A DNA stretch of 29,367 nucleotides from Caccovicinus sp964425595 (lineage in GTDB: Bacteria > Bacillota > Clostridia > Lachnospirales > Lachnospiraceae). The notes under the pieces were generated by a model. The model was not told the DNA's origin, searched no databases, and saw only the letters and a list, made by a program, of their open reading frames with translations. The DNA lies in assembly GCA_964425595.1 (NCBI GenBank), contig CAYRMW010000031.1:1-29367 (forward strand), read 5' to 3'. Each line of letters begins with the position of its first letter. The stretch's first letter is position 1. Position numbers and translations under genes: made by a program. This document shows positions 8,480-15,999 of this stretch, one piece after another.

Positions 8480-8491
8480 CTGCCGCGGCAG
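8480..8491. promoter_or_regulatory. Perfect 12-bp palindrome in the lysR-dehydrogenase divergent gap
   Basis: CTGCCGCGGCAG is a perfect dyad between the divergent lysR remnant and the dehydrogenase pseudogene. A second inverted repeat (8512-8516 with 8521-8525) lies 20 bases downstream. The place suits an operator, but the motif is short and GC-rich and does not show a clear LysR T-N11-A pattern. Low certainty. Confidence 0.25.
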
Positions 8492-8545
8492 TATCAGAGG
8501 AGATCGGACGCGCCGCCGGGGCGGCAGAACAGGAGGGATGCGCAA

Positions 8546-10049
8546 ATGGAACAATGGGATGTGATCGTGATCGGAGCCGGTGTGGTAGGCTCCGCGGTCG
8601 CCAGGGAGCTGGCATGATTCCGCTTAAAGATCGGCGTTCTGGAAAAAGAACCGGATGTCGCCTGTGGGAACAGCTGCCGGAACACGGGAATGCTGCACGC
8701 CGGCTTCACCTACAAACCGGGATCGCTCAAGGCGGAGTGCGCGGTAGAGGGCAACCGGGAATTTGATCAGGTGGCGGAGGAACTGGGCGTTCCTTTTCAC
8801 CGTACGGGAAAGCTGGTGGTTGGCTTTACCGACCATGACATGGAAAACATTTTGAAGTACAAAAAGATCGGGGAACAGAATGGCGTGCAGGGGATGCGGA
8901 TCATCGGCAAGGAGGAGATCCGGCAGATCGACCCCAATGCCGGCGGCGAGTTTGCCATGTATGTGCCTTCCTCCGGGATCCTGGATCCCATGGCGTATAC
9001 CATCGCGCTGGCGGAAAATGCCTGTCAAAACGGCGTCCGTTTCTTTTTTTTGCCGGGAGGTGACGGCGATCCGCCGGGTAAAAGAGGAGGACAGTTATCT
9101 TTTGGAGACGCCGAAAGGGGATTTTAGGACACGTTGGGTGGTCAACTGCGCCGGCATGTACGCTTCCCGGATCTCTGCCATGCTGGGGTACCCGGATTAT
9201 CCGGTCAGGGGCTTTAAAGGCGAGTATTTTGTTCTGGATAAGAAGGTCGGCGCCTTCCTCTCCATCCCCGTGTACCCGGCGCCCAATGACAACGGCGGTT
9301 TTGCCACCCACGCGACGCCTACCATTGACGGCAATGTCCTGGTGGGGCCGGATTCCTATGTGACGGAGGAGTGGGAAGATTACAAGGTGACTAAAGAGCA
9401 TATGGACGGTCTGTTCGCGGACGGGAAAAAGATGTTCACGCAGATGAAACGGGAATATTTTATCCGGAATTTTGCCGGGATCCGCTGGAAACGGTATGAT
9501 CCGGAGACGGGGGCCGTGCTGGACTTTAAGCTGGAGGCGGAGGATGCCCATCCGCATACGGTAAATCTGGTGGGGATCGAATCGCCGGGCGTTACCTGCG
9601 CACTTCCGTTAGCCCGCCGGGCGGCGGCTCTCCTTGCCGCGCGCGAGCATCCGGCCGCAAACGAGGAGTTTGACCCGGTCAGGCCGGCGCCGAAGCGTTT
9701 TTGCGCGATGACCAGAGAAGAACAGCAAAAGGCGATCGAACAGGATCCGGCCTATGGCGAGATCGTATGCCGCTGCGAGACGGTGACCCGGGCGGAGATC
9801 CGCAGGGCCATACACAATCCGCTGGGTGTCTGTACGGTGAGCGGGATCAAGAACCGCACCAGAGCGACGATGGGACGCTGTCAGGGAGGCTATTGTGAAA
9901 CCAGGATAACGGAGATGATCGAGGAAGAGCTGGGGATCCGTCCGGAGGACGTGCGCTTTTCCGGGGAAAATTCGTATATGTTTACCGGAGCGGTGCGCAC
10001 CAGGGAGGATGCAGCCTGTTCCGGAGAAAAGGGAGGTGCGGCACGATGA
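8546..10049 (+). pseudogene. GlpA/LhgO-like FAD-dependent dehydrogenase with C-terminal BFD-type 2Fe-2S domain, two inactivating lesions
   Basis: Starting at ATG 8546 (AGGAGGG at 8531-8537) the protein begins with the FAD motif VIVIGAGVVGSAVARELA, then meets TGA at 8615-8617, where relatives usually have a basic residue (CGA to TGA fits). The frame continues with RNTGMLHAGFTYKPGSLKA. In an 8-T run at 9044-9051 it shifts; removing one T joins NGVRFFF to CREVTAIRRVKEED. The rest is intact, including VCRCETVTRAEIRRA and MGRCQGGYC, cysteines of a BFD-like iron-sulfur domain, to the stop at 10047-10049. Repaired length is about 500 residues. The family oxidises glycerol-3-phosphate or a 2-hydroxyacid; the sequence does not tell which. 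Confidence 0.85.
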
Positions 10050-11107
10050 GACAGGAAGATGCGGTGATCGTCGGAGGAGGTCCGGCGGGACTGGCGGCAG
10101 CGATTGCGCTGCGAAAGAAAGGCATCGACGATATCCTGATCCTGGAGAGAGAAAAAGAACCGGGCGGGATCCTTCGCCAGTGCATTCATGACGGATTCGG
10201 GCTGACCCGGTTCGGAGAGACGCTGAGCGGACCGGAATACGCATCCCGGTTCGTGCGCCAGGCGCGGGAGCTGGGCATTCCCTGCATGACGGATACCACG
10301 GTGTTGGAGGTGACGCCGGACAGGAGAGTGTATGCGTCATCCGCAGAAGGGTTGATGGAGATTCAGGCTAAGGCAGTGATCCTGACCATGGGATGCCGGG
10401 AGCGGACCAGGGGCGCCATCAGCATCCCGGGTACCAGCCCGTCAGGCATCTATACGGCGGGGGTGGCGCAGGCCTACATCAACCTGAAAAACAAGATGGT
10501 CGGGAAAAAGGTGGTCATCCTCGGCTCCGGCGATATCGGCATGATCATGGCTAGGCGGATGACGCTGGAGGGGGCGGAAGTGATCGGCGTGTTTGAGATC
10601 CAGCCCTACCCCAGCGGCCTTCCGCGGAACGTGGAGCAGTGCCTGAACGATTACCACATCCCGCTGCATTTGAGCCATTCGGTGACGGACATCCGGGGGC
10701 GGGACCGGCTGGAAAGCGTGGTGGTCTCGCAGATCGGCAGCGACATGGAGCCCATACCGGGCACGGAGAAGGAATATGAATGCGACACGCTGATCCTTTC
10801 CGTGGGTCTGATCCCGGAAAATGAGCTGACCTGGATGACCGGCGCCATGGCGGATGAAGGGACCAAAGGCCCGTCGGTCGACGAGCACTATCAGACGATG
10901 GTCCCGGGGATCTTCGCCGCGGGCAATGTGCTCCATGTGCACGACCTGGTAGATTTTGTTTCGCTGGAAGCCGAGGCTCTGGCGGATGGCGCGGCCCGTT
11001 TTATCCGGGAAGGCGTCCTTGCGGAATGTGGACTGAAGGTGAAGGGCGACAGCCTGACCGGGCAGCTGAACAGAAACGATGATCTGGAGGTGAAGGTGAT
11101 ATGCTGA
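10046..11107 (+). CDS. NAD(P)/FAD-dependent oxidoreductase, partner of the upstream dehydrogenase
   Basis: It has 353 residues with two dinucleotide-binding folds: VIVGGGPAGLAAAIALRKKG at the N-terminus (FAD) and KVVILGSGDIGMIMARRM near residues 153-170 (NAD(P)). Between them is TMGCRERTRG, and near the C-terminus PGIFAAGNVLHVHDLVD, the usual FAD-contact ATG-like motif. The redox CxxC of thioredoxin-reductase-like enzymes is absent. It overlaps the dehydrogenase by 4 bases (ATGA) and the DUF1667 gene by 7. Such trios are known in Clostridia beside glycerol-3-phosphate dehydrogenase genes and probably pass electrons from the dehydrogenase. No stop or frameshift is seen here, although its partner is broken. 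Confidence 0.85.
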   Translation: MRQEDAVIVGGGPAGLAAAIALRKKGIDDILILEREKEPGGILRQCIHDGFGLTRFGETLSGPEYASRFVRQARELGIPCMTDTTVLEVTPDRRVYASSAEGLMEIQAKAVILTMGCRERTRGAISIPGTSPSGIYTAGVAQAYINLKNKMVGKKVVILGSGDIGMIMARRMTLEGAEVIGVFEIQPYPSGLPRNVEQCLNDYHIPLHLSHSVTDIRGRDRLESVVVSQIGSDMEPIPGTEKEYECDTLILSVGLIPENELTWMTGAMADEGTKGPSVDEHYQTMVPGIFAAGNVLHVHDLVDFVSLEAEALADGAARFIREGVLAECGLKVKGDSLTGQLNRNDDLEVKVIC

Positions 11108-11469
11108 GAGAATTTACCTGCATTATGTGCCCGCAGGGGTGCGATATCCGGGTGGAGTTAGAGGGGGAGCAGATCATCGGGATATCCGGGAACCGATGTC
11201 CGCGGGGGGAAACGTACGTGACCCAGGAGATCGAAAATCCCATGCGCAATATCGCCACCTCGGTCCTGGTGGATGGGGGCGATCTGCCGCTTGCAAGCGT
11301 ACGGCTGACCAAACCGATCCCCAAAGCCAGGATCTTCGCGGTCATGACCGAGATCAAAAAGATAGTCCTTAAAGCGCCGGTCCGTGAAGGCGATGTGGTG
11401 ATCAGCCGGGTTTTGGGGCTGGACAGCGATGTGATCGCGACCCGCTCGGTGGACGAAGCTGCGCGGTAA
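11101..11469 (+). CDS. DUF1667 iron-sulfur protein
   Basis: A small cytosolic protein of 122 residues. The N-terminus has CIMCPQGCDI (cysteines 8, 11, 15) and a fourth cysteine at 33 in GNRCPRGE, the spacing of a 4Fe-4S cluster like the N-terminal domain of molybdopterin oxidoreductases. The second half, RLTKPIPKARIFAVMTEIKK, is the characteristic DUF1667 end. It starts 7 bases inside the preceding oxidoreductase gene, so the two are translationally coupled. It is likely an electron-transfer subunit of the dehydrogenase complex (inference from constant neighbourhood). Confidence 0.88.
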   Translation: MLREFTCIMCPQGCDIRVELEGEQIIGISGNRCPRGETYVTQEIENPMRNIATSVLVDGGDLPLASVRLTKPIPKARIFAVMTEIKKIVLKAPVREGDVVISRVLGLDSDVIATRSVDEAAR

Positions 11470-11504
11470 GACCCGCTGCCGGAAAAAGAAAATGAAAAGC
11501 AAAA

Positions 11505-11553
11505 GAGGGCTGTGAAAAGCGTGGAGCCAAGCGCTCCGCTTCTCACAGCCCTC
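11505..11553. terminator. Long hairpin after the DUF1667 gene
   Basis: A 17-bp stem with one A-C mismatch (11505-11521 with 11537-11553) and a 15-base loop lies 35 bases after the stop. On the + strand no T-run follows. On the minus strand it is followed by TTTTGCTTTTCATTTTC, so it would terminate leftward transcription better. It probably ends the oxidoreductase transcript. Confidence 0.6.
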
Positions 11554-11586
11554 TCGATATCCGGTCAGATAGCAAACACAAAAAAA

Positions 11587-11748
11587 GGGGGGGGCCGGAC
11601 AGCTTCGCAGCTGCCCGGTATGAGTATGAAAAAGCTTTGTGATTTCAAGTATACACTTGAAACAAAGGTCGTCATCCTTTCGGATAACAGGATACAGTAT
11701 AGTGGGGAAATGTGTCGGAAGTATGTTCGCGAAATAAAAAAAACATAA
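11587..11748 (+). repeat. Hairpin/short-ORF element, copy B
   Basis: Direct repeat of the element at 7744-7867. Order: a run of eight G (11587-11594), a hairpin (11595-11604 with 11609-11618, one mismatch, TCGC loop), the 19-base block beginning ATGAGTATG (11620-11638), a long second hairpin (TTTCAAGT 11643-11650 with ACTTGAAA 11655-11662, extended by CTTTG 11635-11639 with CAAAG 11663-11667), and the CAGTATA block (11695-11701). The gap from the preceding hairpin to the G-run is about 34 bases here and 35 in copy A. This accounts for most of the gene-poor stretch 11470-11774. Confidence 0.55.
11620..11748 (+). CDS. Candidate 42-residue small protein in element copy B
   Basis: The frame from ATG 11620 reads MSMKKLCDFKYTLETKVVIL and ends REIKKT before TAA at 11746-11748. 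It has no normal ribosome site beside the ATG; the nearest purine run is the G-run 26 bases upstream, separated by a hairpin that ends one base before the ATG. The case for coding is that copy A, in a shifted frame, gives NCHQYNGQICPK against NRIQYSGEMCRK here, so similarity persists at protein level. No function is recognised and no signal peptide is seen. The conserved unit could instead be an RNA structure. Confidence 0.35.
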   Translation: MSMKKLCDFKYTLETKVVILSDNRIQYSGEMCRKYVREIKKT

Positions 11749-11774
11749 ACAAAACAAAAAAGGCAAAAAAACAT

Positions 11775-11802
11775 TTGAAAACTCCGGCAGTTCGTATATA
11801 AT
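11775..11802 (+). promoter_or_regulatory. Promoter of the mreB operon
   Basis: TTGAAA at 11775-11780 and TATAAT at 11797-11802 are separated by 16 bases. Both boxes are at or near sigma-A consensus. Expected transcription start is about 11809, leaving a leader of about 75 bases to the mreB start. Confidence 0.75.
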
Positions 11803-11883
11803 AGAGTGGATGTATTGGCGGTTCGTGAATTTTTGGTCGCGAGGTATCCGGCCAAGGGAGTCAGACAGGAGGAAAAAGGGATT

Positions 11884-12894
11884 ATGTTTACGATGATGTC
11901 CAATGACATTGGGATCGATCTGGGCACAGCCAGTATTCTGGTTTACATTAAAGGCAAAGGCGTTGTACTGAAGGAGCCGTCGGTTGTGGCGATTGACCGT
12001 GACACCAATAAGATCATGGCCATCGGAGAGGCAGCCCGTCTGATGATCGGACGTACGCCGGGCAACATTGTGGCAGTCCGTCCTCTGCGGCAGGGCGTGA
12101 TTTCGGATTATACGGTAACGGAAAAGATGATGAAGTACTTCATCGAGAAGGCGGTGGGAAGGAAGACGCTGCGCAAGCCGCGGATCAGCGTTTGTATCCC
12201 CAGCGGCGCCACCGAGGTGGAGAAGAAAGCCGTGGAGGACGCGACCTACCAGGCCGGCGCCCGGGAGGTGACGATCATCGAGGAGCCGGTGGCCGCGGCG
12301 ATCGGTGCCGGGATCGATATTTCCAAAGCATGCGGGAACATGATCGTGGATATCGGAGGCGGTACGGCCGACATCGCGGTGATCTCTCTAGGCGGAACGG
12401 TGGTAAGCACGTCCATCAAGACAGCGGGCGATGACTTTGATGAGGCCCTGGTCCGTTACATGCGCAAGAAACATAACCTTCTGATCGGTGAGAGGACGGC
12501 AGAGGAGATCAAGATCAATATCGGCGCGGCTTCCCGCAGGCCGGAGGTTCTGAGCATGGAGGTCAGGGGGCGCAACCTGGTGACCGGACTGCCCAAGACC
12601 ATTGTGGTCACTTCTGACGAGACCCTGGAGGCGCTTCGCGAGCCGGCCCTGCAGATCGTGGACGCGGTACATAATGTCCTGGAACGCACACCGCCGGAAC
12701 TGGCGGCGGATATCTTTGACCGGGGCATCGTCCTGACCGGCGGCGGTTCTCTGCTGAGCGGACTGGATACCCTGATCGAGGAGAAGACCGGCATTACCAC
12801 CATGATCGCCGAAGATCCGCTGACGGCGGTGGCGATCGGAACGGGCAAATTCATTGAGTTCACCCACGGGGACGGAAAGTCGGACTTTAATTAG
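11884..12894 (+). CDS. mreB: Rod-shape-determining actin homologue MreB/Mbl
   Basis: Membrane-associated actin-like ATPase guiding sidewall peptidoglycan synthesis. I start at ATG 11884, behind AGGAGG at 11867-11872, giving 336 residues, normal for the family; the in-frame GTG at 11806 lies right at the promoter and cannot be used. Phosphate-1 motif IGIDLGTASILVYIKGKG is at the N-terminus, phosphate-2 and core motif IVDIGGGTADIAVISLGG at about 150, and the adenosine motif IVLTGGGSLLSGL near 280. There is no mreC or mreD next to it; recD2 follows after 18 bases. This stand-alone arrangement resembles mbl-type genes of Firmicutes. Confidence 0.93.
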   Translation: MFTMMSNDIGIDLGTASILVYIKGKGVVLKEPSVVAIDRDTNKIMAIGEAARLMIGRTPGNIVAVRPLRQGVISDYTVTEKMMKYFIEKAVGRKTLRKPRISVCIPSGATEVEKKAVEDATYQAGAREVTIIEEPVAAAIGAGIDISKACGNMIVDIGGGTADIAVISLGGTVVSTSIKTAGDDFDEALVRYMRKKHNLLIGERTAEEIKINIGAASRRPEVLSMEVRGRNLVTGLPKTIVVTSDETLEALREPALQIVDAVHNVLERTPPELAADIFDRGIVLTGGGSLLSGLDTLIEEKTGITTMIAEDPLTAVAIGTGKFIEFTHGDGKSDFN

Positions 12895-12912
12895 GACAGA
12901 GGACATTTCCGT

Positions 12913-15174
12913 ATGGCGACGGTAACAGGTTTTGTAGAACGAATTAAATATCGGAACGAAGAAAACGGCTACACTGTTTTAAGCCTTAACGCAGAGGGGG
13001 AGGAGTACGTCCTGGTCGGAACCTTCCATTACATCAGCGAGGGTGAGATGGTGGAGGCGATGGGAAGTATGATCGAGCATCCCGTCTACGGCCGGCAGCT
13101 GCAGGTCGAGAGCTACTCGATCTTAACGCCCCGGGACACCGTTTCTGTGGAACGCTATTTAGGCTCCGGTGCCATTAAGGGCATCGGAGCTGCTTTAGCA
13201 TCCAGGATCGTGCGCCGCTTCAAGGCGGATACCTTCCGGATCATGGAGGAGGAGCCGGAGCGGCTGGCTGAGGTGAAAGGCATCAGCGAAAAGATGGCGA
13301 TGGACATCAGCCGGCAGATGGAAGAGAAAAAGGAGATGCGCCAGGCCATGATGTTTCTTCAGGATTACGGAATCTCCATGAATCTGGCAGTCAGAATCTG
13401 TCAGCAGTACGGTTCCAGGCTGTATTCCGTGATCAGGGAAAACCCCTATCAGCTGGCGGATGACATTCCCGGCGTGGGGTTTAAGCTGGCGGATGAGATC
13501 GCGGGGAAAGCGGGGATCGTAGCCGATTCGGATTTCCGGATCAAATGCGGGCTGCTCTATACGCTGCTGCAGGGCGTGGGGAACGGGCATACCTATCTGC
13601 CGAAGAAGATGCTCCTTGGCCAGGCGGCGGAGCTTTTGAAGGTGGAGCCGGAGCGGATGGAAAAGCACCTGATGGATATGCAGATGGAGAAGCGGATTGT
13701 CGTCAGGGAAGGGCAGGGAGAGACTGCGGTGTACGCGGCCCAGTATTACTATCTGGAGCTGAATTCCGCCAGGATGCTTCATGACCTGAATATCCGCGGA
13801 GAGACCGCGAAGGAGCAGATCGACGGGAAGATCCTTAAGATCCAGCAGGAAGAAGGGCTTCTTTTGGATGACCGGCAGAAGGAGGCCGTGTGCCGTGCGG
13901 TAAACTGCGGCCTTCTGGTCATCACCGGCGGCCCGGGTACGGGAAAGACCACCACCATCAATACCATCATCCGCTTTTTTGAACAGGAAGGCTTGGAGAT
14001 CCTTCTGGCCGCGCCCACAGGAAGGGCGGCCAAGCGGATGACGGAGGCGACCGGATGCGAAGCCAGGACGATCCACCGGATGCTGGAGCTGACCGGAGGC
14101 GGCATCGGCGAGCGGGAAGGCGCGCTGATGAACGGGATGCATTTCGACCGGAACGAGGAGAACCCGCTGGAGGCGGATGTGGTGATCATTGACGAGATGT
14201 CCATGGTGGATATCCACCTGCTCCATTCGCTTTTGCGGGCGGTGACCGTGGGGACCAGACTGATCCTGGTCGGTGATGTCAACCAGCTGCCCAGCGTGGG
14301 GCCGGGGAATGTGCTGCGGGACATCATCCGGAGCGGAGCCTTCCCCGTGGTGCAGCTGACGAAGATCTTCCGGCAGGCGGCAGAGAGCGATATCGTCATG
14401 AACGCCCACCGGATCCACCACGGCGAGCAGGTGGATCTGTCCAGGCGGAGCCGGGATTTTCTGTTTATCCGAAGGGAGACGCCGGACGCCATCATCAGCG
14501 CGATCCTGACGCTGGTGCAGAAAAAACTGCCGGAGTACGTTCACGCGGATCCCTTCGATATCCAGGTGATGACGCCGATGCGCAAGGGCGCGCTGGGCGT
14601 GGAGCGGTTAAACGGGATCCTGCAGGCGTTCCTGAATCCACCGGCTCCGGAAAAGACGGAACGTATCGTGGGCCAGACGGTGTACCGGACGGGCGATAAG
14701 GTGATGCAGATCAGGAATAATTACCAGACGGAGTGGGCGGTCAGAAACCGCTTCGGGATCCCCGTGGAAAAGGGGCACGGCGTCTTTAACGGCGACGTGG
14801 GCGTGATCCGGGAGATCAATCTTTTCGCGGAGCTTCTCACGGTGGAATTTGACGAAGGCAGGATGGTCGAGTACAGCTTTAAGCAGCTGGAGGAGCTGGA
14901 GCTTGCCTACGCGATCACCATCCACAAGTCTCAGGGGAGCGAATATCCGGCGGTGGTCATCCCGATGTTTTCCGGGCCGAGGATGTTAATGACCCGGAAC
15001 CTGATCTACACGGCGGTGACCAGGGCGAGGCAGTGCGTCTGCCTGGTCGGCCTGCCGGAGGCCTTTTGGTCCATGGCTGAAAATACCGCGGAGCAGAGAA
15101 GATATTCGGGCCTGCGGGAGAGGATTTGCGAGATCGCGGGTCCGGAGGACCAGGAAGACGGGGCACAGGCCTGA
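12913..15174 (+). CDS. recD2: RecD2-type ATP-dependent DNA helicase (superfamily 1B)
   Basis: A 5'-3' DNA helicase involved in repair and recombination without RecBC. It has 753 residues, the usual RecD2 length with the long N-terminal region (OB-like start TVTGFVERIKYRNEENGYTV and helix-hairpin-helix segments such as IKGIGAALASRIV and IPGVGFKLADEIA). Walker A ITGGPGTGKTT is at 337-347 and Walker B DEMSM at 427-431. Further helicase motifs are GDVNQLPSVGPGNVLRD and YAITIHKSQGSEYP near 665. The start has GAGGA nine bases upstream. It is the second gene of the mreB operon and 10 bases before the comF-like gene. Confidence 0.94.
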   Translation: MATVTGFVERIKYRNEENGYTVLSLNAEGEEYVLVGTFHYISEGEMVEAMGSMIEHPVYGRQLQVESYSILTPRDTVSVERYLGSGAIKGIGAALASRIVRRFKADTFRIMEEEPERLAEVKGISEKMAMDISRQMEEKKEMRQAMMFLQDYGISMNLAVRICQQYGSRLYSVIRENPYQLADDIPGVGFKLADEIAGKAGIVADSDFRIKCGLLYTLLQGVGNGHTYLPKKMLLGQAAELLKVEPERMEKHLMDMQMEKRIVVREGQGETAVYAAQYYYLELNSARMLHDLNIRGETAKEQIDGKILKIQQEEGLLLDDRQKEAVCRAVNCGLLVITGGPGTGKTTTINTIIRFFEQEGLEILLAAPTGRAAKRMTEATGCEARTIHRMLELTGGGIGEREGALMNGMHFDRNEENPLEADVVIIDEMSMVDIHLLHSLLRAVTVGTRLILVGDVNQLPSVGPGNVLRDIIRSGAFPVVQLTKIFRQAAESDIVMNAHRIHHGEQVDLSRRSRDFLFIRRETPDAIISAILTLVQKKLPEYVHADPFDIQVMTPMRKGALGVERLNGILQAFLNPPAPEKTERIVGQTVYRTGDKVMQIRNNYQTEWAVRNRFGIPVEKGHGVFNGDVGVIREINLFAELLTVEFDEGRMVEYSFKQLEELELAYAITIHKSQGSEYPAVVIPMFSGPRMLMTRNLIYTAVTRARQCVCLVGLPEAFWSMAENTAEQRRYSGLRERICEIAGPEDQEDGAQA

Positions 15175-15184
15175 CGGCCGCGCC

Positions 15185-15970
15185 ATGGGACCGGCGGCAT
15201 CAGCACAGGAGGGAACGGAAACGAAAAATACAGAAAGAAACTTATCCGGCGCGCCGGATCGGGAGGCGCTGATCGCTATCCTTTTTCCCAGACGGTGCCC
15301 GGTATGCGAAAAGATCGTGACGCCTAAGGGCGCAAAGATCTGCCCGGGATGTGAAAAGACACTGTCCTTTGTGTCCGGGGCGCGCTGCTTAACGTGCGGG
15401 AAAGAGCTGGAGGAACAGGAAGCGGAGTATTGTCTTGGATGCAGGAAGGCAAAGCGAAGCTTTTCCTCCGGCGCGGCACTTTTAAACTATAATGAAGTAT
15501 CCGCCCGATCCATGGCGCGGATCAAGTACCGGAACCGGAGAGAGTACCTGGACTATTACAGCGAGGAGGTGGTCCGGCGTCTGGGCGGTACGATCCGCCG
15601 GATGCGGGCCGGTTTTCTGGTGCCGGTGCCGGTTCATCCGGCCAGGAAGCGGCAGAGAGGCTACAACCAGGCCGAGGAGCTGGCCGTGCGGCTGAGCCGC
15701 CTTACCGGGATCCCGGTCTGTGCGCAGGCGTTGGTCCGGATCAGAAAGACGGCGCCCCAGAAGGAGCTTACGCCGGGGGAAAGGCTGAAAAATCTGGAAA
15801 AGGCCTTTGCTGTCCGGAAAGAATTCCTGCCTCCAGGGGCGGACGGCGTGATTTTAGTTGACGATATTTATACGACAGGGAGTACGGCGGAGGCCTGCGC
15901 CAGGGCGCTTAAGCGTGCCGGTGTGCAGCGGGTGTATGTCCTTTCCCTCTGCATCGGCGGGGACCGGTAG
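15185..15970 (+). CDS. ComF family phosphoribosyltransferase-like protein
   Basis: It has 261 residues, somewhat long for the family. Four CxxC pairs (38/41, 53/56, 68/71, 83/86) form zinc ribbons at the N-terminus. A type I phosphoribosyltransferase domain follows, with KYRNRREYLDYYSEEVVRR, then VPVPVHPARKRQRGYNQAEE, and the PRPP loop VILVDDIYTTGST at 222-234. In competent bacteria ComF aids uptake of transforming DNA; here the role is unproven. The start is uncertain: ATG 15185 lacks a good ribosome site, while a strong AGGAGGG lies inside the frame at 15207-15213 with no ATG, GTG or TTG after it. The family call does not depend on this. Confidence 0.88.
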   Translation: MGPAASAQEGTETKNTERNLSGAPDREALIAILFPRRCPVCEKIVTPKGAKICPGCEKTLSFVSGARCLTCGKELEEQEAEYCLGCRKAKRSFSSGAALLNYNEVSARSMARIKYRNRREYLDYYSEEVVRRLGGTIRRMRAGFLVPVPVHPARKRQRGYNQAEELAVRLSRLTGIPVCAQALVRIRKTAPQKELTPGERLKNLEKAFAVRKEFLPPGADGVILVDDIYTTGSTAEACARALKRAGVQRVYVLSLCIGGDR

Positions 15971-15999
15971 AGAAAGGCCGGGCGCATGGAGGAAAATGC

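Noticed and set aside
8615..8617. In-frame TGA as a selenocysteine codon in the FAD dehydrogenase
   Set aside because: The position corresponds to a basic residue in relatives, not a cysteine, no convincing selenocysteine hairpin follows, and the gene has a second lesion downstream.
9044..9051. The 8-T run as a phase-variation switch
   Set aside because: The upstream nonsense codon would keep the protein truncated in any phase, so switching would have no effect.
11512..11619. Upstream extension of the copy B short ORF
   Set aside because: It would read through the terminator-like hairpin, the poly-A/poly-G tract and the element hairpin; the conserved part starts at ATG 11620.
13195..14544. 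449-codon open frame on the minus strand
   Set aside because: It lies wholly opposite recD2, has no family resemblance and is explained by the codon bias of the GC-rich gene on the + strand.
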